Shown here: one piece after another, positions 8,817-17,095 of the stretch
Layout of the letters: each line of letters begins with the position of its first letter
How positions within the stretch are numbered: the first letter of the stretch is position 1
Assembly (NCBI RefSeq): GCF_003711105.1
Contig: NZ_CP023865.1
Coordinates: forward strand, 310,001-374,000
Origin: Actinoplanes teichomyceticus ATCC 31121
GTDB lineage: Bacteria > Actinomycetota > Actinomycetes > Mycobacteriales > Micromonosporaceae
Reading direction: 5' to 3'
Length of the DNA stretch: 64,000 nt
Notes under the pieces: generated by a model
The model's database searches: none
What the model saw: only the letters and a program-made list of their open reading frames with translations
What the model was told of the DNA's origin: nothing
Made by a program: the position numbers and the translations under genes

Positions 8817-9866
8817 ATGAGACTTGGTCGCATCGCCGCGGTCCTCGCGGTCGGTATCGCCATGGCCGGTTCCACGCCGGCCGGCGCCCACCCACGGGCG
8901 GACGACGATTCGCTACGGGCCGCCGCGCGCGGCTCCGGTGTACGGATCGGCACCGCCGTCGACATGTCCGCGCTCGCCGCCGACACGCCGTACCGGGAGG
9001 GCGTGGCCCGTGAGTTCGACACGGTCACCCCGGAGAACGTGATGAAGTGGGAGGCCGTCGAGCCGCAGCCCGGCGTGTACGACTGGGCCGCCGCCGACCG
9101 GCTGGTCGACTTCGCCCGCCAGAACGGGCAGCTGGTCCGCGGGCACACCCTGGTCTGGCACAGCCAGAACCCGGCCTGGCTGACCGAGGCCACGTACACC
9201 CCGGCGCAGCTGCGCACCATCCTGCGCAACCACATCTTCGCCGAGATGGGCCACTTCAAGGGCCGGATCTGGGCCTGGGACGTGGCCAACGAGGTCTTCA
9301 ACGAGGACGGCACCCTGCGCGACACCATCTGGCTGCGGGCGCTCGGCCCCGGCTACATCGCCGACGCGTTCCGCTGGGCCCACCAGGCCGACCCGAAGGC
9401 GCTGCTGTTCCTCAACGACTACAACAACGAGGGCATCAACGCCAAGAGCGACGCGTACTTCGCCCTGGTCAAGCAGCTGCGGGCGCAGGGCGTGCCGGTG
9501 CACGGGTACGGGATGCAGGGCCACCTGGCCGTGCACTACGGCTTCCCCGACACCGTCCTGGAGAACGTGCGGCGCTTCGACAAGCTCGGGCTGAAGACCG
9601 CGTTCACCGAGGTCGACGTGCGGATGCAGCTGCCCACCGACAGTGCGAAGGTGCAGGCGCAGGCCGAGGGATTCGGGTCGCTGCTGCGCGCCTGTCTGCT
9701 GGTGAAGCACTGTGTGTCGTACACGGTGTGGGGATTCACCGACAAGTACTCGTGGGTGCCCGGCGTCTTCGAGGGGGAGGGGTCGGCCACCCCGGCTGAC
9801 GAGAACTTCCAGGTCAAGCCGGCGTGGAACACGCTGCGGGACACGTTCCTGCTGGTCCGCCGCTGA
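8817..9866 (+). CDS. Secreted endo-1,4-beta-xylanase, GH10
   Basis: 349-residue extracellular xylanase. A Sec signal peptide (MRLGRIAAVLAVGIAMAGS, cleavage near AGA-HP, residue 24) is followed by a single GH10 TIM barrel. Visible family landmarks are TPENVMKWE, GHTLVWHSQ, the acid/base glutamate in WDVANEVFNE and the nucleophile glutamate in TEVDVRM. There is no linker or carbohydrate-binding module, so this is a minimal single-domain enzyme releasing xylo-oligosaccharides outside the cell. GGAGG lies 8 nt before the ATG. A GH1 beta-glucosidase in the window (60.0 kb) could act on related sugars but is not linked. Confidence 0.95.
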   Translation: MRLGRIAAVLAVGIAMAGSTPAGAHPRADDDSLRAAARGSGVRIGTAVDMSALAADTPYREGVAREFDTVTPENVMKWEAVEPQPGVYDWAAADRLVDFARQNGQLVRGHTLVWHSQNPAWLTEATYTPAQLRTILRNHIFAEMGHFKGRIWAWDVANEVFNEDGTLRDTIWLRALGPGYIADAFRWAHQADPKALLFLNDYNNEGINAKSDAYFALVKQLRAQGVPVHGYGMQGHLAVHYGFPDTVLENVRRFDKLGLKTAFTEVDVRMQLPTDSAKVQAQAEGFGSLLRACLLVKHCVSYTVWGFTDKYSWVPGVFEGEGSATPADENFQVKPAWNTLRDTFLLVRR

Positions 9867-9891
9867 GGCCAGCACGCCGCATCGGAGACCA

Positions 9892-9922
9892 GGCTGCGCC
9901 GGCACCGTCCGTCGGCGCAGCC
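9892..9922. terminator. Hairpin between convergent xylanase and holB
   Basis: 10-bp perfect inverted repeat GGCTGCGCCG/CGGCGCAGCC (9892-9901 and 9913-9922) with an 11-nt loop between the two convergent stops. Confidence 0.6.
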
Positions 9923-9939
9923 GCTCCCGGCGCGGACGC

Positions 9940-11139
9940 TCAGCCCTTCCAGAGGTTGAGCATCATCGTCTCGACGGCGATCTCCGGTTTGACGTTCTGA
10001 TTGATCGACTCCCGGCAGGCCAGCACCGCCTCCAAGCGGCGCAGCGTGCTCTCCGGCGACCACTTGCGCGCCGCCGCCTCGGACTGCGGCGCCGCGTCCC
10101 CGTGCACCACCGCCACCGGCGCGCGCAGCGCGGTGACCAGCACATCCCGGTAGAACCCGGCCAGGTCCACCAGCGCCCGGTCGAGCGCGTCGCGCTGCGC
10201 CCGGGTGGCCCGCGACTTCTGCCTCTTCTCCAGCTCCCTGATCTGCCCGGCCGCCCCGCGCATCGCGCCGGCCGCGCCCCGGCCGGTGCCGCCCGCGCCG
10301 AGCGCCTGCTCCAGCGCCGAACGCTCCGCGGCGTCGGTCTCCGTCACACTCGCCGCGGCCTCCGCCTTCGCCGCTGTGACCAGGGTCGCCGCCACGTCGA
10401 AGCAGGCACCCACCCCGGTCAGCCGTTTCGGCACCGCCAGCACCGCCTCCCGCCGGGCGCGGGCGTCCGCATCCGCCGCCAGCAGCCGGGCCCGGGTGAT
10501 GTCGCCCTGCGCCGCCGCGGCCGCCCAGGCCGCCGTCTCCGCGGCGAGGCCGTCCCGCTCCACCAGCGCCGCGGCCAGCGCGTCGGCGGGCGGCTGGCGC
10601 AGCGCCACCACCCGGCACCGGGACCGGATCGTCACCGAGATGTCGTCCGGATGCGTGGACGGGGTGCAGAGCAGGAACACCGTCCGCGGAGGCGGCTCCT
10701 CGATCGCCTTGAGCAGCGCGTTGCCGGCCGCCTCGGTGAGGCGGTCGGCGTCCTCGATCACCACGACCTGCCAGCGCCCCCCGGACGGCGCACTGGCCGC
10801 ACGCAACACCAGGGCGCGCATCTCCCCGACGCCGATGGAAAGCCCTTCCGGTACGACGAAGCGCACATCCGCGTGCGTGCGGCCGAGCACGGTGTGGCAG
10901 CCGTGACACTCGCCGCAGCCGCTCCCCTCCCGCTGACACTGCAGCGCCGCGGCGAACGCGCGCGCGGCCAGTGACCGCCCCGAGCCGGGCGGCCCGGTGA
11001 AGATCCACGCGTGGGTCATCGCCCCGCTGCCGACCGGCTCGCCGGCCACCACTCGGGCGGCGGCCGCGGCGGCCAGGCGCAGGGTCTCGACCGGCTCGTC
11101 CTGGCCCACCAGGTCGGAGAAGACATCGTGCGAGGTCAC
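9940..11139 (-). CDS. holB: DNA polymerase III delta' subunit
   Basis: 399-residue clamp-loader subunit of the AAA+ superfamily, a stator in the complex that loads the beta clamp. The Walker A position reads GPPGSGRS: the catalytic lysine is arginine, which fits delta' being unable to hydrolyse ATP. A zinc-binding cluster follows (CQREGSGCGECHGC), then the SRC-type arginine-finger motif (TIRSRCR). A GTG start gives MTSHDVFSDLVGQDEPVETL, the usual N-terminus. In many Gram-positives tmk, holB and ricT are close neighbours; here tmk and holB are separated by a convergent xylan cassette, and holB is on the opposite strand to tmk. Confidence 0.93.
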   Translation of the reverse strand: MTSHDVFSDLVGQDEPVETLRLAAAAAARVVAGEPVGSGAMTHAWIFTGPPGSGRSLAARAFAAALQCQREGSGCGECHGCHTVLGRTHADVRFVVPEGLSIGVGEMRALVLRAASAPSGGRWQVVVIEDADRLTEAAGNALLKAIEEPPPRTVFLLCTPSTHPDDISVTIRSRCRVVALRQPPADALAAALVERDGLAAETAAWAAAAAQGDITRARLLAADADARARREAVLAVPKRLTGVGACFDVAATLVTAAKAEAAASVTETDAAERSALEQALGAGGTGRGAAGAMRGAAGQIRELEKRQKSRATRAQRDALDRALVDLAGFYRDVLVTALRAPVAVVHGDAAPQSEAAARKWSPESTLRRLEAVLACRESINQNVKPEIAVETMMLNLWKG

Positions 11140-11262
11140 CCGACGATGGTATTGCGAAGCTCCGACATCGTCCGGACCGGTTGTCCCCCGTCCGGGTCGC
11201 GCAACGCGCCCTCCAGCGGGCGGGCGGTCTTCGGGGTGGGGCCTGCTCGCGCGGCTGCCCCC

Positions 11263-11508
11263 GTCCGTCGGGTGTCCGGTCTCCGTGGCGCGGTCCTGTC
11301 GTCGTCCGTCGGGTGTCCGGTCCCTGCGGCGCGGTCCTGTCGTCGTCCGTCGGATGTCCGGTCCCTGCGGCGCGGTCCTGTCGTCGTCCGTCGGGTGTCC
11401 GGTCCCCGCGGCGCGGTCCTGTCGTCGTCCGTCGGGTGTCCGGTCCCCGCGGCGCGGTCCTGTCGTCGTCCGCCGGATGCCCCGTCCCCGCGGCGTGATC
11501 CTGTCGCC
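11263..11508. repeat. 41-bp intergenic minisatellite, six copies
   Basis: Unit starts lie at 11263, 11304, 11345, 11386, 11427 and 11468, an exact 41-bp period (core CGGTCCTGTCGTCGTCCGTC). The outer copies are more diverged. The period is not a multiple of three and no frame has a plausible start, so it is not coding. It fills most of the 579-bp gap between holB and the operon at 11719; I see no gene in the rest of the gap. Confidence 0.95.
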
Positions 11509-11718
11509 GCCCCCGTGTTCGTTCCGTGCCGCCCGGTCCTGCCGCCCGCGTCCGCTTCGGGCTGTCGCCGGCCGCCCGGCCGCCGTCCCGCCACCGGTGT
11601 ATCCGGGCGTGACGCCGTACGGAAGTTATCCACAGAGGACACCACGGCCCCTCCGGGGCCGGTAGATTCTGCTTCCGGAACGCGACGGCGACATGACGCG
11701 TGGTGAGGAGCTCGGTGC

Positions 11719-12045
11719 ATGGCCCGGGAGATCGATGAGGCGTGGATCGATGAGGCGATCGACCGGTACAAGCGCATCGACGGCCTGCGCGCCGAGTTCG
11801 ACCAGGCCGTGGCGGCGCACCAGGTCTCGGTGCACTCGCCGGACCAGTCGATCGAGGTCGTGGTGACCGCGGCCGGCGACATCGTCGACGTCCGGGTGCA
11901 CGGTGGCCTGCGGCAGCGCGACACCGTCGAGTTCTCGCGGCAGCTGAAGGCCGTCGTCACCAGCGCCACCGAGGCGGCCCGCTGGGCACGGGAGAAGCTG
12001 CACGCCGAAATCTTCGGCTCGTTGCACTCCTTGGAGGGCCACTGA
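11719..12045 (+). CDS. YbaB/EbfC-family DNA-binding-like protein
   Basis: 108 residues. The central segment SPDQSIEVVVTAAGDIVDVRVHGG followed by a long C-terminal helix is the YbaB/EbfC fold pattern, a nucleoid-associated dimer family. It is the first gene of a tight three-gene operon: its stop is followed after one base by the next ATG. In actinomycetes, YbaB-like proteins often occur with WXG100-like small proteins of type VII secretion loci, which matches the two genes behind it. A GAGGAG element precedes the ATG. Function in this context is unknown. Confidence 0.72.
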   Translation: MAREIDEAWIDEAIDRYKRIDGLRAEFDQAVAAHQVSVHSPDQSIEVVVTAAGDIVDVRVHGGLRQRDTVEFSRQLKAVVTSATEAARWAREKLHAEIFGSLHSLEGH

Positions 12046-12046
12046 C

Positions 12047-12343
12047 ATGGACCGACTCGCTGACCGGATCGACCGGGCCGCCGCCGCGCTGGCCACGATC
12101 GACCGGCGTGTCCCCGAGCTGCAGCCGGGCGGCGCGGTGTTCGGCGCCGACGACGCCGGGCGTCCCGGCCGGGTGGGCCGGCGACTGCACGAGAGCTGGA
12201 CCGCGGTGTTGCAGGCCCGAGCCGGTGAGGCGGCCAAGCTCGCCGAGCGGCTGTCCGATCTGGCCCAGTCGGTGCGGGACGGATCGCGCGACTACGCCGA
12301 GACCGACGAGGCCGTCCAGCGCCGTCTCCTGCGGGGGCTGTGA
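12047..12343 (+). CDS. Small helical protein, probable type VII secretion target-like
   Basis: 98 residues, nearly all predicted helix with a central Gly/Pro-rich turn (LQPGGAVFGADDAGRPG). It lacks a clear WXG motif but has WTAVLQARAGEAA in the middle and the size of EspC/WXG100-like proteins. Its stop overlaps the next start by one base (TGATG), so translation is coupled with the WTG-motif protein. I infer a partner of that protein; no family can be named with certainty. Confidence 0.6.
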   Translation: MDRLADRIDRAAAALATIDRRVPELQPGGAVFGADDAGRPGRVGRRLHESWTAVLQARAGEAAKLAERLSDLAQSVRDGSRDYAETDEAVQRRLLRGL

Positions 12344-12951
12344 TGGACCCGCTCGATCGATTGATGGCCGCCGCCGGACCTTTGCTGAGCCGGGTCGACC
12401 AGGTGCTGTCCACGGCCGGCGCGCCGCAGGGGCACCGGGTCTGGCCCGAGCTGCGCCGGGTGCGGCTGCTTCCCGGCGACGCGGCCCGGGCGGTCGCCGC
12501 GTTGCGCCCGGCCGCGGTCGCCGAGGCGGCGCCGCAGCTGCGCGCGCAGGCCCGGGCCTGCGCCGACACGGCGGACGCGCTGCCCGTGGCCACGAGCTGG
12601 ACCGGCGACGCCGCCGAGGCGTACGAAGCGGCCCGCCGCCGCGCCGCCGAGCAACTCAACGCCGGCCCGGACAGCCTCTCCCGCCGGATGACCGCGACCG
12701 CCGACCTGGCCGACGCGCTCACCGACTGGATGACCAGCTCCCGTCACGAGCTGGCCGGCGCCCTGGCCGAGGCTCTCACCTCCGCCGAGGCGATGGCCCT
12801 GGCCACCGGCGGTGGCTTCCCCGATTCCGGCGAGGCCCGCGCCGCCGCTGACGTCGCGGCGTTGCTGCTCCGCACGGTCGGTGACAGCTACGACCGCGCC
12901 GAGCATCTCCTGGCGGACGCCGCTCCGCTGAGATCCCCGCAGCCGGTCTGA
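12343..12951 (+). CDS. WXG100-like helical protein
   Basis: 202 residues, mostly helical, with SWTGDAAEAYEAARR at about residues 84-98, the W-x-G turn and following Y-x-x-x-(D/E)-like pattern of ESX substrates, inside a longer protein than classic 100-residue members. No secretion ATPase (EccC/FtsK-like), EccD or mycosin is in the window, so if it is a type VII substrate its machinery is elsewhere. ATG at 12343 overlaps the previous stop; GTG at 12340 is an alternative. Confidence 0.62.
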   Translation: MDPLDRLMAAAGPLLSRVDQVLSTAGAPQGHRVWPELRRVRLLPGDAARAVAALRPAAVAEAAPQLRAQARACADTADALPVATSWTGDAAEAYEAARRRAAEQLNAGPDSLSRRMTATADLADALTDWMTSSRHELAGALAEALTSAEAMALATGGGFPDSGEARAAADVAALLLRTVGDSYDRAEHLLADAAPLRSPQPV

Positions 12952-12972
12952 CCGCCGGCAACGGGTCGCGCG

Positions 12973-13320
12973 ATGTTCACCGCCTCGCCGAGATCGCCGA
13001 AGATGCGCAACATCGCCGGTGACCCGCGGGTCTCGGTCGGTCTCTGCGCGCCGCTGGCCGGGCCGGCCAGCAGCCGCGGCGCGACTCCTCGGCCGCGCCC
13101 GGGTGCCCGGCCGGACGACCCGGCGCGGCTGCCCTGCCGGGAGGGGTTCCGCCGGGAGAGCGAACACGCCCGACGCGGCCGCCCGCTCACCGAACCACCC
13201 GCGGAGACCCTGGTCGTCATCGAGCCGGACCGCATCGTCTGCACCGAACACTGGATCCGCCGCGACGGTTTCGCCCCACGCCCGATCCGGCGGCGGCCCG
13301 CCCCTGACCGCGGAACCCGT
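12973..13320 (+). pseudogene. Possible remnant of a pyridoxamine-phosphate-oxidase-like gene
   Basis: Within a 600-bp stretch without an intact gene, this frame contains KMRNIAGDPRVSVGLC, which resembles the start of PNPOx-like flavin-binding proteins (K-x-R-N-x-x-x-D-P-R-V-S), and later ETLVVIEPDRIVCTEHWIR, like the C-terminal strand of the same family. The middle is low-complexity and no start with a ribosome binding site is seen. I read it as a decayed copy; the similarity is weak. Confidence 0.3.
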
Positions 13321-13477
13321 GTGCCCGCACGATCGACAGGTCGTGCAGGTGCCGCTGGTTGGTGGCCGCCTACCGAACCGGCCCGATCCGGCCGGTAGGC
13401 GACCACCAAGTCACTGTCGTGACGCGGAGCCGGGCATGTCGCTCATCCCGACGTCCGCAGTCTCCCCCGGCGCCTGC

Positions 13478-13583
13478 TGAGCGGGCGATCCGGAACATCA
13501 TGAGTCCTGGCGGCGCTGCCGGCCGCCCGATGAGCGGGCGATCCGGAACATCATGAGTCCCGGCGGCGCTGCCGGCCGCCCAG
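13478..13583. repeat. 53-bp direct duplication at the 3' end of the LPITG gene
   Basis: Two adjacent 53-bp copies (13478-13530 and 13531-13583) differ at only a few positions. The right copy contains the last codons and stop of the surface-protein gene; the left copy lies outside it. This is a recent tandem duplication of a gene end. Confidence 0.9.
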
Positions 13584-15428
13584 CAGGAATGCGCACAGCC
13601 CGCCGGCCAGCAGCCCCGCCCCGGTGATGAAGAGCTGCCCGATCGGCGGACCGGTGATCGGCAGCGTCTCGCGCGTCGCCCGCGTTCCGGCCCCGGCGGA
13701 CCGCTCGCCGGGCTCCGGCGTCACGGCGGCCGCCTCCAGCATCCCGATGCCGAGGTCGGCGACCACCGTGGACGGTTTCCGCCCGTCCCCGGCCGCACCG
13801 GCGGTACGCAGCACCGACACTTTGATCGCGGTGGCCCGGGCCACGAGCGCGCGCCCCTTCGTGGCCTGCCGGGCCTCGCCGAGCGACACCCGGACGATCA
13901 CCCCGCCGGTGCCGTCCGCCGCCGGTGCCCCGGCTCCCGGCGGGCCGGACTTCGCCGTGGACGGCGCCGGCAGCCCGGGAATCGACGGTAGCGGCGAGGC
14001 CCCGGCGGGCAGCACCGGTACGAGCTCGGACTCGGTCACCGGCCCGAGGTCGCGCAGGGTGACGTCGACGTGGTCACCGGGCGCGTCGAGACGCGTACCG
14101 GAAAGGCCCGAGCCGGACACCTCGACGACCGCGGGCCGATAGCGGACCTCGCCACCGTCCACGGCCGACATGCCGACCCGCAGGGTCGGCGCCCGCAGCA
14201 CCCGGACCCGCACCCGGCCACCGGCGAGGTCGATCCGGCCGGCGTTCACGGTCGCCGAGGCGACCGATTCCGCGCGTCCGCCGCGCCGGTTCAGCGCGGT
14301 GCTGCTCAGGCTCGACATCCTTTCCGGTACGCGCACCAGCTCCCCGTTCCCGCCGGTCAGCGTGACGCTGTCCAGCCTCGTCGCGGACCGTGAGATCTCC
14401 CCGCCGGCCGCCCCGCAGCCCATCGCCGTTTCCCAGCGCGCGTACGCGGACACGGTTCCGCCACCCACCTGGAGCGGTCCGAACCGCCCCGGCCCGGTGT
14501 GCTGCTCGGTCGGCTCCGGGTGCGACGGTGGCGCCTGCTGCAACACCTGCTCCGCGGCGGGCGCGCCGGGTGCCCGACCGTTCAGCACCAGCCCGGCCGC
14601 CGCGGACTTCACCGGCGCGTTCGCGATCATGACGGTACGGGCGTCGCCGACCCCGACACCGCGGATCAGCGGTGCACGGTCCCCCGGGCGGCGGCCGAGC
14701 GTGGCGGGAACGAGCCTGCCAGCCGGTGGCGCCACCGGGGCGGACACGTTCGATCCGGTGCCGTCGCGGGCACCGGCCGGGTCCGGCGGCCCGTCGGCCG
14801 GCCTGCCGTTCACGCTCGGCGGCCCGTCGGCCGGACCGCCGTTCGCGCCTCCTGGGCCGTCGGGGCGGGCCGGACCGCCGGAGCCGCCCGGACTCTGCGG
14901 GGACGGCGGGGCGCTGTCCGTCGTACCCGAGCCGGCCGGAGGCCGCCCGCCACCCGGCGCCGGAGTGCCCGCGCCGGGCTCCTCCGGCGCCGGCCCGGTG
15001 CTCTCCGGTGGCGTCGTCGACGGCCGCTCCCGGCCCTCGCCCTCCGGGATCCCTCCCTCGTGCTCGCGTTGCGGGACACCGCGCAGGTCCAGCCGCTGCA
15101 CCCGGAGCAGCTCCGCCTCGGCCTGCGCCGCATACCGCTCGGCCCGCGCACACCGCGCCGGAGCGATGCGCCCGGCGGCGGATCCGGCGCGCCCGGCGGC
15201 GGATCCGGCGCGCCCGGCCCCCGCCGCCACCGGCCCGCCGATCGCCGCGGCGAGCCGGGACGGCGAGACTCCGGGGCCGGGTGCCGCCACCCCGGGTGGG
15301 GGCATCGACGCGGCCCGCGCCGCGGCGCTCACCTCGGGCGATGCGGCGAGCGCGGGCAGCGGCGCGGCGAGCGCGCCCGCGAAGCCGAGCGCGGCGACGC
15401 TGGCGGCCATCGACCTGGCGGGTGTCAT
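13551..15428 (-). CDS. Secreted, sortase-anchored surface protein (LPITG motif)
   Basis: 625 residues. A Sec signal (MTPARSMAASVAALGFAGAL, cleavage near ALA-AS) leads into an Ala/Gly/Pro-rich region with short repeats (GRAGSAA; GRPADGPP) up to about residue 270. A beta-rich globular part follows (about 300-560) with two cysteines at most. The C-terminus has ETLPITG, a hydrophobic segment (LFITGAGLLAGGLCAFLLGG) and a positive tail RQRRRDS: a complete cell-wall sorting signal. AAAGGAA precedes the ATG. It resembles actinobacterial LPXTG/LAETG-anchored proteins of unknown role. No sortase gene is in the window. Confidence 0.78.
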   Translation of the reverse strand: MTPARSMAASVAALGFAGALAAPLPALAASPEVSAAARAASMPPPGVAAPGPGVSPSRLAAAIGGPVAAGAGRAGSAAGRAGSAAGRIAPARCARAERYAAQAEAELLRVQRLDLRGVPQREHEGGIPEGEGRERPSTTPPESTGPAPEEPGAGTPAPGGGRPPAGSGTTDSAPPSPQSPGGSGGPARPDGPGGANGGPADGPPSVNGRPADGPPDPAGARDGTGSNVSAPVAPPAGRLVPATLGRRPGDRAPLIRGVGVGDARTVMIANAPVKSAAAGLVLNGRAPGAPAAEQVLQQAPPSHPEPTEQHTGPGRFGPLQVGGGTVSAYARWETAMGCGAAGGEISRSATRLDSVTLTGGNGELVRVPERMSSLSSTALNRRGGRAESVASATVNAGRIDLAGGRVRVRVLRAPTLRVGMSAVDGGEVRYRPAVVEVSGSGLSGTRLDAPGDHVDVTLRDLGPVTESELVPVLPAGASPLPSIPGLPAPSTAKSGPPGAGAPAADGTGGVIVRVSLGEARQATKGRALVARATAIKVSVLRTAGAAGDGRKPSTVVADLGIGMLEAAAVTPEPGERSAGAGTRATRETLPITGPPIGQLFITGAGLLAGGLCAFLLGGRQRRRDS

Positions 15429-15548
15429 GGCGGTTCCTTTCGACGCGAGCCGCCGGGGCGGCGTCTACGGGACTGGCCAACGAAGGTCGATGGGGGTGGT
15501 TGCGCGGTATCTATGCGACAACCCTCGCGGGTAGTTCAAAACCGGCAT

Positions 15549-15577
15549 TTGGTGCGGCTTGCTCGGGGCCGTAGGGT
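15549..15577 (+). promoter_or_regulatory. Promoter of the RicT-like gene (leaderless)
   Basis: -35-like TTGGTG (15549-15554), 17-bp spacer, -10 TAGGGT (15572-15577). The ATG at 15585 lies 7 nt beyond, so the predicted transcript starts at or next to the start codon, and no ribosome binding site is present. Confidence 0.55.
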
Positions 15578-15584
15578 TGGTCGC

Positions 15585-16427
15585 ATGGGCATGCTGTGCG
15601 CGGTCAGCTTCAACCGGTATGGCCGCCTCTACTACCTCGACCCGGGTGAGTTCACGCCCTCGGTCGGCGACCGCGTGCTGGTGCCGACCGACGACGGCCC
15701 CGAGGTGGCGGAGTGCGTCTGGGCGCCGCAATGGGTCACCGAGGACACCGACGGCTTTCCCAAGATCATGGGGCTCGCCGCCGACGACGACCTGCGCCGC
15801 GACGAGCTGCTCCGCAAGCGCAAGGCCGAGGCCAAGGTCGCCGCCAAGAAACTGATCAAGGCGCACGAGCTGCCGATGAAGGTTGTCGCCGTCGATCACG
15901 TGCTGGACCAGGGCGGCGCCAACGGCCCGCGTACGACGATCTACTTCACCGCCCCGCACCGGGTCGATTTCCGCTCACTGGTCCGGGACCTCGGCGCCAC
16001 CCTGCACTGCCGGGTCGAGCTGCGCCAGCTCTCCGCCCGCGACTCGGCCCGGGTGCAGGGCGGCATCGGCTCGTGCGGCCGGGACCTGTGCTGTGCCACC
16101 TTCCTCACCGACTTCGAGCCGGTCACCATCCGGATGGCGAAGGACCAGGACCTGCCGCTCAATCCGCTGCGCATCTCCGGCGCCTGCGGACGCCTGATGT
16201 GCTGCCTGAAGTATGAACATCCGCTGTACGCCCGTTTTGCGGAGTCCGCCCCCTCCATCGGCTCGCGAGTGACGACGCCTGAAGGCGACGGTCGGGTGGT
16301 CGCACACAGCGTCCCCAAAGACTCCGTGATCGTGCGGATGGATGCGGACGGCTCCCGATGCTCGTGCTCACGAGCTTCCGTCTGCGGGCCGAGACAGGCA
16401 CATGAGGAGCGATACAGCGAAGGCTGA
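15585..16427 (+). CDS. ricT: PSP1-domain protein, RicT/YaaT homologue
   Basis: 280 residues. The PSP1 C-terminal domain is clear: VELRQLSARDSARVQGGIGSCG, then CGRDLCCATFL and GRLMCCLKYEH, giving the conserved cysteines used for Fe-S cluster binding in Bacillus RicT, which with RicA and RicF affects RNase Y-dependent mRNA processing. RicA and RicF partners are not seen here, so the role in this organism is open. Proximity to holB and tmk matches the conserved tmk-holB-ricT neighbourhood of Gram-positives. A serine/cysteine-rich tail (RCSCSRASVCGP) is extra. The ATG at 15585 begins the conserved MLCAVSFNRYG region. Confidence 0.78.
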   Translation: MGMLCAVSFNRYGRLYYLDPGEFTPSVGDRVLVPTDDGPEVAECVWAPQWVTEDTDGFPKIMGLAADDDLRRDELLRKRKAEAKVAAKKLIKAHELPMKVVAVDHVLDQGGANGPRTTIYFTAPHRVDFRSLVRDLGATLHCRVELRQLSARDSARVQGGIGSCGRDLCCATFLTDFEPVTIRMAKDQDLPLNPLRISGACGRLMCCLKYEHPLYARFAESAPSIGSRVTTPEGDGRVVAHSVPKDSVIVRMDADGSRCSCSRASVCGPRQAHEERYSEG

Positions 16428-16511
16428 GCTCCACGGGACCGGGTGGATGACCAGGTCACCCACCGAGCAGGTCGGCCCCGGGGACCATCTGGTCCGCACC
16501 GTCGCCGAGGG

Positions 16512-17057
16512 TCAGGCAACCCGGCCGAGACGTGCGAGAACCCGGGTGGTGCGATCGCCGTCGGTGGTGGTGATCGCTGGTCGGCACATGCCGTCCATGT
16601 GCAGAGCCTCGCCGAGGCGGTCGGCGCCCTGCTCGATCCGGTCGAGCTCGGCGTCGGTGAGGCCGGCGTCAAGCCCGGCGGCGCGGGCCAGGTCCCACCG
16701 GTGGATGTACATGTCCCACACGTAGAACTGCTCGAAAGTCGCCCCGATCGTCGTCGGGCCGAAGAACCAGTCGATGGTCCGGCCGACGTGGTCGTCATCC
16801 GCCAGGGCGTCGAGCACACGCCGGGTGTGCTGGTGCCACGCGGCGACCGGGTCGGTGTCGAAGTCCGGCGCACTGCCGAGATTCACGCCGTTGGTGGTCA
16901 GCGTCTCATGCTGGGTCTCGGCGAGATGCCTGACGACGTCCCGCGCGCTCCAGCCCGCGCAGGGGGAGGGCGCGTCCCATGCCTGCGGCGGCACCGCCTC
17001 GACGACGGCGGTCAACGGGCGGAGGGCGGTCTGGTACTGCGTCGCGGTGTCGGTCAT
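16512..17057 (-). CDS. TIGR03086-type DinB/mycothiol-dependent metalloprotein
   Basis: 181-residue four-helix protein of the DinB/maleylpyruvate isomerase superfamily. Metal-ligand histidines fit VRHLAETQHE (about 42-51) and MYIHRWDLARA (about 133-143), and WDAPSPCAGWSARDVVRHL is the family N-terminal signature. Some relatives are mycothiol-dependent isomerases or transferases; the substrate here is unknown. It is divergent from an AraC-type regulator with only 38 bp between starts, a common pairing that suggests control by that regulator. Confidence 0.8.
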   Translation of the reverse strand: MTDTATQYQTALRPLTAVVEAVPPQAWDAPSPCAGWSARDVVRHLAETQHETLTTNGVNLGSAPDFDTDPVAAWHQHTRRVLDALADDDHVGRTIDWFFGPTTIGATFEQFYVWDMYIHRWDLARAAGLDAGLTDAELDRIEQGADRLGEALHMDGMCRPAITTTDGDRTTRVLARLGRVA

Positions 17058-17095
17058 GCGTGGGACCCTATGAGCATGGCTCCAGGTGGGACTTG

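Noticed and set aside
11263..11508. CRISPR array
   Set aside because: The whole 41-bp unit repeats without unique spacers, and no cas genes are present.
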